5,223 bases of DNA, taken from contig JABDPD010000284.1 of assembly GCA_013042895.1 (NCBI GenBank), forward strand, positions 1 to 5,223, in the 5' to 3' direction. Shown piece after piece: positions 1-5,223 of this stretch (its first letter is position 1; every line of letters begins with the position of its first letter). The stretch comes from Boseongicola sp. Lineage in GTDB: Bacteria > Pseudomonadota > Alphaproteobacteria > Rhodobacterales > Rhodobacteraceae. Made by a program: the position numbers and the translations under genes. The notes beneath the pieces were generated by a model that searched no databases, was not told where the DNA came from, and saw only the letters and a program-made list of their open reading frames with translations.

Positions 1-1
1 G

Positions 2-73
2 CATAAGCAATGCGTCCTTCAAGCGCTCATTGCCAATCTCAAAACTAGATTCCAAATCCGGCTCTGGCAATGA
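2..73 (+). CDS. Possible 3' end of an upstream operon gene (partial)
   Basis: Reading from base 2, the frame is open for 23 codons and stops at TGA 71-73, ending in the residues QIRLWQ. Its stop overlaps the carboxylase ATG as ATGA, the same junction seen at two other points in this operon, which is the main reason to think the frame is real. A second frame (from base 3, stop 75-77) is also open, and no motif distinguishes the two. The carboxylase has no clear Shine-Dalgarno sequence of its own, so coupling to an upstream gene would explain its translation. I do not recognise the family; the tail does not resemble the usual end of a carboxyltransferase beta subunit. Confidence 0.35.
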   Translation, partial: HKQCVLQALIANLKTRFQIRLWQ

Positions 74-1983
74 TTGAGACTTTGCTTATTGCCAATCGCG
101 GGGAAATCGCTTGTCGGGTGATTGAAACGGCGCGGCGGATGGGCGTTGAGACGGTTGCGGTGTATTCGGACGTGGATGCTGGGGCGCGGCATGTGGCTAT
201 GGCGGATCGTGCGGTCAGGATCGGCGGGGCGGCGCCGGGCGAGAGTTATCTGCGTGGAGATCGGATCATTATGGCCGCGTTGGAGGCGGGCGCGGATGCG
301 GTGCATCCGGGGTATGGCTTCCTCAGCGAGAACGCAGAGTTTGTGGCGGCTGTTGAGGCGGCGGGGTTGATCTTTGTGGGGCCGTCTGCGGAGGCTATTC
401 GCGCCATGGGGTTGAAGGACCGGGCGAAGGCTTTGATGGCCGAAGCGGGCGTGCCTGTGGTGCCGGGGTATCACGGGGAGGATCAGGAACCGGGGCATTT
501 GGAGGTTGAGGCGGCGGAGATTGGCTATCCGATCTTGATCAAGGCGGTCGCGGGCGGTGGCGGCAAGGGGATGCGGCGCGTGGAGGGGCCTGAGGGATTT
601 GTCGATGCGTTGGAGAGTGCCAAGGCCGAGGCGCTGGGCGCGTTTGGCAATGACGCTGTGCTGATTGAGAAATATGTGGCCAAGCCCCGGCATATCGAGG
701 TGCAGGTGTTTGGCGATGGCGCGCGGGCGGTGCATTTGTTTGAGCGGGATTGTTCGTTGCAGCGTCGGCATCAGAAGGTGATCGAGGAGGCGCCGGCTCC
801 GGGAATGACCCGTGAGGTTCGCGCGGCGATGTGTTCGGCGGCGGTGCGGGCGGCCGAGGCTGTTGGGTATAAGGGTGCGGGCACGGTTGAATTCATTGTG
901 GATGCCTCGGAAGGGCTCCGGGCCGATCGGTTCTGGTTCATGGAAATGAACACCCGGCTTCAGGTTGAGCACCCTGTGACCGAGGCGATCACGGGTGTTG
1001 ATCTGGTCGAGTGGCAGCTCAGAGTCGCGGGGGGTGAAGGGTTGCCTTGTGATCAAGTTGATTTGGCGATTTCCGGGCATGCGATCGAGGCGCGGCTTTA
1101 CGCGGAGGATACCGAAGCAGGGTTCTTGCCTGCTGTGGGGAATCTGGAGCATTTGCGGTTTCCAGATGGAGTGCGCGTGGATACGGGCGTGGTCGAAGGG
1201 GATGTTATCTCGCCGTTTTATGATCCGATGATTGCAAAAGTGACGGTGCATGGGGCGGATCGCGGGGCGGCGTTGCGCGCTATGGCGCTCGCTTTGGAGG
1301 GGACGGAAGTTGCAGGAACGGTGACAAATGTCAGCTTTTTGGCGCGGCTTCTGGCGCATGGCGACTTTCAGTCCGGGAATGTCGATACCGGGATCATTGA
1401 TCGCGACGGAGCGGCCTTGGCGGTGCCTCAGCCGATCTCCGAGGAGGCGCGTGCGATTGCGGCGGTGACGGTTTTGGGTCTGGATGCGGATGAGATGCAG
1501 GGGTTTTCGCTTTGGGTGCCGCTCTCGCATTTTGTCGGAATTGGCGAAGATTTGGTCCGCGTGACGCCACACGCCGGGGGTGCTGATGTGGAAGTGTCTG
1601 GTACGGTCTTGCGCGTGGCATGTGCGGACGGCGATTGGCGTGTGGATGGCGAAAAGATTGGGCTTCGGGCCGTACGGGTCTCAGATGGGGTGCAGGTCTT
1701 TGGGGCCGGTGGCGGGTTTGCGGCCTTGGCCGATCCTCTGGCGCGAGGTGGGGACGAACGACGTGGGGCGGTTCTGGCTCCGATGCCGGGACGCATCGTC
1801 CGAGTGGCGGTTTCGGCCGGAGACGCGGTGAGCGAGGGCGATGTTTTGGCGGTCTTGGAAGCGATGAAGATGGAGCATCGGCTCTTGGCTGTGCGGGACG
1901 GGGTCGTCGGTGAAGTGAGGGTGCGGAGCGGGGATCAGGTTGAGGCTGGTTTCGAGTTAGTGCGTTTGGAGGCAGAGGCATGA
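70..1983 (+). CDS. mccA: 3-methylcrotonyl-CoA carboxylase, alpha (biotin-containing) subunit
   Basis: This is the cytoplasmic subunit that carboxylates its own biotin with ATP and bicarbonate and passes the CO2 to 3-methylcrotonyl-CoA with the beta subunit (leucine catabolism). The 637-residue protein has a biotin-carboxylase N domain (LLIANRGEIACRV, 5-17) and an ATP-grasp domain with the glycine-rich loop KAVAGGGGKGMR (158-169). The active-site stretch ERDCSLQRRHQKVIEEAPAP (225-244) follows, then EMNTRLQVEHP (292-302) with N294 and R296. The carboxylase C domain contains HAIEARLYAED (337-347). Residues 450-560 form a weakly conserved linking domain. A biotinyl domain ends the protein, with APMPG at 570-574 and EAMKM carrying the biotinylated Lys600. 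AccC would end near residue 450, and PccA is usually longer (about 665-680). The neighbouring HMG-CoA lyase and hydratase point to methylcrotonyl-CoA as substrate. All key residues are intact. The product is also called LiuD. Confidence 0.93.
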   Translation: MIETLLIANRGEIACRVIETARRMGVETVAVYSDVDAGARHVAMADRAVRIGGAAPGESYLRGDRIIMAALEAGADAVHPGYGFLSENAEFVAAVEAAGLIFVGPSAEAIRAMGLKDRAKALMAEAGVPVVPGYHGEDQEPGHLEVEAAEIGYPILIKAVAGGGGKGMRRVEGPEGFVDALESAKAEALGAFGNDAVLIEKYVAKPRHIEVQVFGDGARAVHLFERDCSLQRRHQKVIEEAPAPGMTREVRAAMCSAAVRAAEAVGYKGAGTVEFIVDASEGLRADRFWFMEMNTRLQVEHPVTEAITGVDLVEWQLRVAGGEGLPCDQVDLAISGHAIEARLYAEDTEAGFLPAVGNLEHLRFPDGVRVDTGVVEGDVISPFYDPMIAKVTVHGADRGAALRAMALALEGTEVAGTVTNVSFLARLLAHGDFQSGNVDTGIIDRDGAALAVPQPISEEARAIAAVTVLGLDADEMQGFSLWVPLSHFVGIGEDLVRVTPHAGGADVEVSGTVLRVACADGDWRVDGEKIGLRAVRVSDGVQVFGAGGGFAALADPLARGGDERRGAVLAPMPGRIVRVAVSAGDAVSEGDVLAVLEAMKMEHRLLAVRDGVVGEVRVRSGDQVEAGFELVRLEAEA

Positions 1984-2075
1984 GCAGTGTTATTGTTTGC
2001 GCCGCGGTGAAGCGCATTGTGGTGCCTCCCGCGTGGATACGTTGGCCAGAATGTAAGGATGTGCGCTTTGGGTGA
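1980..2075 (+). CDS. Possible small protein between carboxylase and HMG-CoA lyase genes
   Basis: ATG 1980-1982 overlaps the carboxylase stop as ATGA and follows a GGAGG (1968-1972) at a 7-nt spacing. The frame runs 31 codons to TGA 2073-2075, starts MSSVIVCAAVKRIVVPPAW and ends in KDVRFG. Its stop overlaps the likely lyase start (TTG 2068) by 8 nt, so it would join the two genes in a continuous chain of translation. It carries a hydrophobic first half, two Cys and two Trp. I recognise no family. It may be a real microprotein, a coupling leader for the lyase, or the remnant of a decayed gene. GGAGG is also easily produced by the purine-rich end of the carboxylase gene, so chance is possible. 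Confidence 0.4.
   Translation: MSSVIVCAAVKRIVVPPAWIRWPECKDVRFG
2054..2059 (+). promoter_or_regulatory. Shine-Dalgarno sequence that decides the HMG-CoA lyase start
   Basis: TAAGGA at 2054-2059 lies 8 nt before TTG 2068, a normal spacing. It touches or overlaps ATG 2059, so it cannot serve that codon. It also lies inside the 3' end of the possible small gene, which would favour coupled or re-initiating translation. Confidence 0.5.
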
Positions 2076-2928
2076 GCGTGTCGAGATCGTCGAGATGGGC
2101 CCCAGGGATGGGTTGCAGAACGAGGCACGGCCGATTTCGGTTTCGGGCAAAGTGGCTTTGGTGGACGCATTGTCGGGCGTTGGATTTCAGAGGATCGAGG
2201 TGGCAAGTTTTGTGAGTGCTAAGTGGGTGCCGCAGATGGCGGGATCAGACCAGGTTTTGGCTGGGATCACTCGGGTGCCGGGCGTGCGCTATGTGGCGTT
2301 GGTGCCGAACCTGCAGGGGTTAGAGGCGGCTTTGGCGGCGGACGCAGATGAAGTGGCGGTATTTGCTTCCGCTTCTGAAGGATTCAGCAGGGCCAATATC
2401 AACGCTTCGATCGAGGAGAGTTTGGAGCGGTTTCGTCCTGTTTTGGAGCGCGCGCGTGACGTTGGCGTTCCTGTGCGAGGATATGTCAGTTGCGTGACGG
2501 ATTGCCCTTATGAAGGGGCGGTGGCGCCCGAGGCGGTGGCGCAGGTGGCAGCAGCTTTGCAACAAATGGGGTGTTTTGAGGTGTCGCTTGGAGACACGCT
2601 TGGTCGGGGGGCTCCTGAACGGGTGGATGCTATGCTTGGGGCCGTGTTGGAGCGTGTCGAGGCAGGTGCATTAGCCGGGCATTTCCATGACTCGTTTGGG
2701 CGAGCATTGGAGAATGTTGCTGTGGCGCTGGGCCGGGGGGTGCGAGTGTTTGACGCCTCGGTTGCCGGGCTCGGGGGTTGTCCGTATGCGCCGGGCGCGT
2801 CAGGCAATGTGGCGAGCGAAGCATTGGCGGTTTTCTTGGATGCGACGGGGTTTGAGCATGGGTTGGAATTAGAGAAACTGCAGGCGGCGTCGGAAGTGGC
2901 GCGGCGTTTGCGTGAGGAGGCGGCATGA
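2068..2928 (+). CDS. mvaB: Hydroxymethylglutaryl-CoA lyase
   Basis: It cleaves (S)-HMG-CoA to acetoacetate and acetyl-CoA, the last step of leucine breakdown; it is a TIM-barrel metalloenzyme of the cytoplasm. From TTG 2068 the protein has 286 residues and begins MGERVEIVEMGPRDGLQNE, with the catalytic Arg13-Asp14. The metal ligands of HFHD are His205 and His207. The flexible-loop motif SVAGLGGCPYAPGASGN (231-247) carries catalytic Cys238 and Asn247. Length fits bacterial lyases (about 285-300). Start choice: TTG 2068 has TAAGGA at an 8-nt spacing and gives the family-like N-terminus. ATG 2059 (three residues longer) has its SD too close, and TTG 2017 adds a non-homologous 17-residue leader. 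The stop overlaps the next gene as ATGA. The product is also called LiuE. Confidence 0.92.
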   Translation: MGERVEIVEMGPRDGLQNEARPISVSGKVALVDALSGVGFQRIEVASFVSAKWVPQMAGSDQVLAGITRVPGVRYVALVPNLQGLEAALAADADEVAVFASASEGFSRANINASIEESLERFRPVLERARDVGVPVRGYVSCVTDCPYEGAVAPEAVAQVAAALQQMGCFEVSLGDTLGRGAPERVDAMLGAVLERVEAGALAGHFHDSFGRALENVAVALGRGVRVFDASVAGLGGCPYAPGASGNVASEALAVFLDATGFEHGLELEKLQAASEVARRLREEAA

Positions 2929-3704
2929 GCGTGGTTGGGTTCGAGGAAGACGCGCGTGGAGTGGCGCAGGTCACGCTGCGACGGCCGGAAAAGCGCAATG
3001 CCATGTCCGGGGAGATGATCGCAGAACTGGCGGCGGTGGCTGAGCAGATTGCTGAATCGTCCAGTATTCGCGTGGTTGTTTTGGCCGCTGACGGCGATGT
3101 GTTCTGTGCGGGTGGGGATTTGAACTGGATGCGCGCCCAGATGGAAGCGGACGGCGCAACGCGGCGGCGCGAGGCAACGTCGCTGGCGATGATGCTGAAA
3201 TCGTTCAATGAATTGGGTGTGCCGCTGATTGGGCGCGTGCATGGGGATGCCTTTGGTGGCGGTGTCGGACTGATGTCGGTGTGCGATGTTGTAGTGGCAT
3301 CCAAAAGTGCCAAGTTTGGGCTGACGGAGACGCGTCTGGGGCTCATTCCGGCAACGATTGGGCCTTATGTGGTGGCGCGGATGGGAGAGGCGCGCGCCCG
3401 ACGGGTGTTCTTTTCGTCTAGAGCGTTTGAGGCAGAAGAGGCGGTGGAGTTGGGTTTGGTCTCTCGCGTTGTGGAGTCGACGGACTTGGACGCAGCTATA
3501 GAGCGTGAATTGACCCCATATTTCGCATGTGCGCCAAAGGCCGTGGCAGAGGCGAAGGCTTTGGTGCGCTCATTTGGACCATCGATTGACGAAGCCGCTA
3601 TTTCGGCTTCGGTAGAGGCTTTGGTGAAGCGGTGGGAAAGCGACGAGGCAGACGAGGGTACGGCTGCGTTTTTTGACCGTCGCCCGGCGCGCTGGATGCG
3701 CTAA
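2925..3704 (+). CDS. liuC: Crotonase-family hydratase, probable 3-methylglutaconyl-CoA hydratase
   Basis: It is expected to hydrate 3-methylglutaconyl-CoA to HMG-CoA, the substrate of the lyase encoded just upstream. The 259-residue crotonase fold has the CoA/oxyanion-hole motifs FCAGGDLNWMR (60-70) and HGDAFGGGVGLMSVCD (106-121), then FGLTETRLGLIPATIGPYVV (131-150). The second catalytic Glu of enoyl-CoA hydratases is present as Glu135. The position of the first (Glu144 of the rat enzyme) is Gly115. That substitution, with the PATIxPYVV segment, is what I remember of LiuC/AtuE-type hydratases, so I read it as a subfamily trait. ATG 2925 overlaps the lyase stop by 4 nt and follows GAGGAGG (2914-2920). 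It is probably the last gene of the operon. A generic enoyl-CoA hydratase is the alternative. Confidence 0.85.
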   Translation: MSVVGFEEDARGVAQVTLRRPEKRNAMSGEMIAELAAVAEQIAESSSIRVVVLAADGDVFCAGGDLNWMRAQMEADGATRRREATSLAMMLKSFNELGVPLIGRVHGDAFGGGVGLMSVCDVVVASKSAKFGLTETRLGLIPATIGPYVVARMGEARARRVFFSSRAFEAEEAVELGLVSRVVESTDLDAAIERELTPYFACAPKAVAEAKALVRSFGPSIDEAAISASVEALVKRWESDEADEGTAAFFDRRPARWMR

Positions 3705-3760
3705 CTTTTTGTTCACAGACGCCGCTTATTGATTGTCCTGAGTGATAAGGGAATCAGTAG

Positions 3761-4267
3761 ATGATCGGTGCAATTGGAGATCAGCCAGCGGCCTTTAGTC
3801 GTCCATCAGCGGTGGATGCCGGGCGGCGTGGTGAGGCTGTTGGCCAGCAGGCCAAAGCCGCCGTTGCTGCTGCGCGAAGTGCCGGGGCAGAGTTACCCAA
3901 GAACGCGCAAGGATTGGCCGCCTCAGGTATTGCACGCGGCGCCGATCCGGCGAGCATTTTTGCAGCTCTTGTGACCGAGGTCGCACCAGGAGACGCCGGT
4001 GGAAGTATGGGCGGTGTACCAACAACAGATGTGCAGGCGCCAGTTGTACCTGATGATGCAGGCGGAGCAGATACTCCAGTTGATGCGGCACCCTCAGCGC
4101 CGGTGGCTCCGCCGCCACCCAATGTGGCTGGCGTTGAAGACGGTGAGTCAGCTTCGATCGCGGATACGGGTGAAGTTGTCCAGGTGGCCGTGTCTCAAAA
4201 CGTTCTGTCTGTCGACGATGGCGAGATTGCGCTTGAGCTGCTGACGCGTGAGGCGTCTGAGGCATAG
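3761..4267 (+). CDS. Unrecognised Ala/Pro/Asp-rich protein
   Basis: The 168-residue product has no motif I can tie to a function. Three parts are visible. An Ala-rich, probably helical N-terminal part (20-75) has AKAAVAAARSAGAELPKNAQ (31-50) followed by GLAASGIARGADPASIFAAL (51-70). A disordered-looking Gly/Pro/Asp/Ala linker (75-125) includes APPPPN. An acidic C-terminal part (126-168) ends in a possible short helix, EIALELLTREASEA. There is no signal peptide or membrane segment, so a cytoplasmic location is likely. ATG 3761 is supported by AAGGGA (3747-3752) at an 8-nt spacing. It sits 56 nt after the hydratase and 235 nt before nuoA, in the same direction, so it may be read through from the leucine operon or be its own unit. 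Antisense frames here are Pro/Arg-rich shadows. Confidence 0.75.
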   Translation: MIGAIGDQPAAFSRPSAVDAGRRGEAVGQQAKAAVAAARSAGAELPKNAQGLAASGIARGADPASIFAALVTEVAPGDAGGSMGGVPTTDVQAPVVPDDAGGADTPVDAAPSAPVAPPPPNVAGVEDGESASIADTGEVVQVAVSQNVLSVDDGEIALELLTREASEA

Positions 4268-4360
4268 TTTGATGAATATTGGAAGTCGCCCGGCGCTAAG
4301 GGTGGCTGTGTGTTAGGCTTCAGCAAGAACAGTGCGCGACGTTGGCAGCCGTTTGAGTGG

Positions 4361-4391
4361 CAATTCTGCGGAAGCTAAACGCGCAGAATTG
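4361..4391. repeat. Perfect 10-bp inverted repeat in the nuoA upstream region
   Basis: CAATTCTGCG (4361-4370) and CGCAGAATTG (4382-4391) are exact reverse complements around an 11-nt centre. No T-run follows, so it does not look like an intrinsic terminator. A weak TTGAGT (4353-4358) with TAAACG (4376-4381) at a 17-nt spacing would put the repeat over a -10 box, as for an operator, but those boxes are poor. Confidence 0.5.
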
Positions 4392-4415
4392 ATGCGATTT
4401 CGGGGGGCTCACGGC

Positions 4416-4455
4416 GTTGACCCCGTCGCAAGGCGCAAGTAGGTATTGGGTCAAC
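4416..4455. repeat. 8-bp inverted repeat GTTGACCC / GGGTCAAC
   Basis: GTTGACCC (4416-4423) and GGGTCAAC (4448-4455) are exact reverse complements, 24 nt apart, about 50 to 90 nt before the nuoA start. The left arm contains the -35-like TTGACC. It could be a regulator site or a chance pair. Confidence 0.35.
4417..4445 (+). promoter_or_regulatory. Weak candidate promoter for the nuo operon
   Basis: TTGACC (4417-4422) matches five of six bases of the sigma-70 type -35 box. At a 17-nt spacing stands TAGGTA (4440-4445), a poor -10 box. Its position, about 60 nt before nuoA, suits a promoter, but the -10 is weak. Confidence 0.2.
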
Positions 4456-4475
4456 AAAGCCTCGCGCATGAAACG

Positions 4476-4504
4476 ACGCGGGGCTAAGACGGAGCCCAAC
4501 GCGT
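4476..4504 (+). promoter_or_regulatory. Hairpin enclosing the nuoA Shine-Dalgarno and start codon
   Basis: ACGCGGGGCT (4476-4485) pairs with AGCCC (4493-4497) and CGCGT (4500-4504). This gives ten Watson-Crick pairs with an AA bulge and a 7-nt loop, AAGACGG. The nuoA Shine-Dalgarno GGAG (4491-4494) is split between loop and stem, and the last stem bases are the first two of GTG 4503. If formed in mRNA, it would hinder initiation of nuoA. Confidence 0.4.
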
Positions 4505-4868
4505 GGAAGATATCCTACGAGAATACCTGCCTATCCTTGTTTTCCTGGGTCTTGCGATTGCTTTGGGGGCAGTTTTGCTACTTGCGGCGGTCTTTGCGGC
4601 GCCAAGCGATCCTGACCCTGAAAAACTCTCGGCCTATGAGTGCGGGTTTAACGCTTTCGATGATGCGCGCATGAAATTCGATGTGCGGTTCTATCTTGTC
4701 TCGATCCTTTTTATCATTTTCGACCTCGAGATTGCCTTCTTGTTCCCATGGGCTGTGGCCTTTGGAGGCATTAGCGATGCGGCCTTCTGGTCGATGATGG
4801 TCTTCCTAGGAGTTTTGACCATTGGCTTTGCCTATGAGTGGAAAAAAGGAGCTCTCGAATGGGAGTGA
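4503..4868 (+). CDS. nuoA: NADH-quinone oxidoreductase subunit A
   Basis: It is a small membrane subunit of complex I (ND3 homologue) at the junction of the membrane and peripheral arms. The 121-residue protein has three predicted membrane helices (about 9-32, 62-86 and 95-113). The conserved loop YECGFN (45-50) contains Cys47, matching the ND3 loop cysteine. The strongly conserved [19 protein letters not shown] (58-76) carries the acidic Asp74 and Glu76 in the second helix. The start is GTG 4503: GGAG (4491-4494) lies 8 nt before it, the family-typical N-terminus [14 protein letters not shown] follows, and an in-frame TAA at 4485-4487 rules out a longer form. It overlaps nuoB by 10 nt and is the usual first gene of the nuo operon. 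Confidence 0.95.
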   Translation: MEDILREYLPILVFLGLAIALGAVLLLAAVFAAPSDPDPEKLSAYECGFNAFDDARMKFDVRFYLVSILFIIFDLEIAFLFPWAVAFGGISDAAFWSMMVFLGVLTIGFAYEWKKGALEWE

Positions 4869-5223
4869 GCACGGGCGTTAACACAGCGGGTGCAGACCGT
4901 GAGGTCGCCACTCAGGCGCTGAACAAAGAGTTGCAGGACAAGGGTTTCCTTGTGACCTCAACAGATGACATTGTGAACTGGGCGCGCACCGGCAGCTTGC
5001 ATTGGATGACCTTTGGTTTGGCATGTTGTGCGGTTGAGATGATGCACACGTCGATGCCGCGCTATGACCTTGAACGTTTCGGCACGGCGCCGCGCGCATC
5101 TCCACGCCAGTCCGATCTTATGATCGTGGCAGGCACACTGACCAACAAGATGGCACCCGCGCTTCGCAAAGTGTACGACCAGATGCCCGAGCCGCGGTAT
5201 GTGATCTCGATGGGGTCCTGCGC
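4859..5223 (+). CDS. nuoB: NADH-quinone oxidoreductase subunit B (5' part, cut by window edge)
   Basis: It is the peripheral-arm subunit (PSST homologue) that holds Fe-S cluster N2, the last electron donor to quinone. The window covers 121 full codons, and the frame is open to the right edge. [11 protein letters not shown] (53-63) gives the adjacent cluster ligands Cys56 and Cys57. [20 protein letters not shown] (78-97) is a family signature. MGSC at the edge provides Cys121; the fourth ligand lies beyond the window. ATG 4859 is preceded by AAAGGAG (4845-4851) at a 7-nt spacing, inside the end of nuoA, with which it overlaps by 10 nt, so translation is probably coupled. The first 30 residues are variable, as usual for bacterial NuoB. 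Confidence 0.95.
   Translation, partial: MGVSTGVNTAGADREVATQALNKELQDKGFLVTSTDDIVNWARTGSLHWMTFGLACCAVEMMHTSMPRYDLERFGTAPRASPRQSDLMIVAGTLTNKMAPALRKVYDQMPEPRYVISMGSC

Larger units (their letters stand above)
4268..4502 (+). other. 235-nt non-coding stretch upstream of nuoA (probable leader/promoter region)
   Basis: No convincing gene lies here; the only intact short frame with ATG is 14 codons (4272-4316). The in-frame stop TAA 4485-4487 shows nuoA cannot begin earlier than its GTG. The stretch holds two inverted repeats and a hairpin, given as separate entries, and I see no intrinsic terminator with a T-run. It is the natural place for the promoter of the nuo operon. Confidence 0.6.

Noticed and set aside
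19..1572. Long antisense open frame of 517 codons opposite the carboxylase
   Set aside because: It is rich in Arg, His and Pro with no domain motif, typical of the complement of a GC-rich gene; the sense strand encodes a complete carboxylase.
1394..2017. Antisense frame from ATG at 2017 (minus strand) with GGGAGG 7 nt before it and a signal-peptide-like start
   Set aside because: The ribosome site is good, but beyond about 20 residues the product is Pro/Arg/His-rich shadow of mccA; chance is more likely than a real gene.
2017..2067. N-terminal extension of HMG-CoA lyase from TTG 2017
   Set aside because: The extra residues do not resemble any lyase N-terminus, and no ribosome site lies before 2017; TTG 2068 or ATG 2059 fit better.
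3687..3710. Possible terminator after the hydratase: GCGC / GCGC pair followed by TTTTT
   Set aside because: The stem has only 4 bp and lies mostly within the coding sequence, and the T-run starts 5 nt after it; too weak to call.
4269..4282. FNR-like site (TTGAT-N4-ATTGG)
   Set aside because: Only the left half matches; the right half departs from ATCAA at several positions.
4272..4316. 14-codon frame starting MNIGSRPAL after the unknown protein
   Set aside because: It is too short, with no ribosome-binding site or attenuator-like codon run.
4417..4674. Open frame crossing the nuoA start (includes ATG 4468)
   Set aside because: It lies out of frame with nuoA, and its product within nuoA has no coherent features; it is a shadow, though short translation from 4468 could matter for the hairpin.

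Overview
The window reads as chromosomal DNA of an alphaproteobacterium, most likely a Rhodobacteraceae (roseobacter-type) member. This rests on the protein style of the genes, an H+-translocating complex I operon starting nuoA-nuoB, and a leucine/isovalerate catabolic block in the order MCC alpha - HMG-CoA lyase - methylglutaconyl-CoA hydratase. Species cannot be set from the sequence alone. All supported genes are on the + strand. I see no mobile element, tRNA, rRNA or CRISPR.

Region 1 (1-3704) is the distal part of a leucine-degradation operon. A short open tail of an upstream frame (2-73) ends in an ATGA overlap with the biotin-carrying alpha subunit of 3-methylcrotonyl-CoA carboxylase (70-1983). 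HMG-CoA lyase (best start TTG 2068, end 2928) and a crotonase-fold hydratase (2925-3704) follow. Together they take 3-methylcrotonyl-CoA to 3-methylglutaconyl-CoA, then HMG-CoA, then acetyl-CoA plus acetoacetate. The carboxyltransferase (beta) subunit and isovaleryl-CoA dehydrogenase would be expected just left of the window. Junctions are tight (4-nt ATGA overlaps), as in a translationally coupled operon. Between the carboxylase and the lyase lies a possible 31-codon gene (1980-2075) with a strong Shine-Dalgarno sequence.

Region 2 (3705-4502) holds one unrecognised 168-residue Ala/Pro/Asp-rich protein (3761-4267) and a 235-nt non-coding stretch. That stretch contains a perfect 10-bp inverted repeat, an 8-bp inverted repeat that overlaps a TTGACC -35-like hexamer, and a hairpin that encloses the nuoA ribosome-binding site and GTG start. 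This is the most plausible regulatory region in the window.

Region 3 (4503-5223) is the start of the NADH:quinone oxidoreductase operon: complete nuoA and the first 121 codons of nuoB, which runs off the right edge. Leucine breakdown feeds reducing equivalents and acetyl-CoA into respiration, so the adjacency makes metabolic sense, but nothing here shows co-transcription.

Codon use differs between the blocks: the leucine genes favour G-ending codons (TTG for Leu), the nuo genes do not. I found no clear evidence of a wholly new system. The best leads are the small gene at 1980-2075, the unknown protein at 3761-4267 and the structured nuoA leader.
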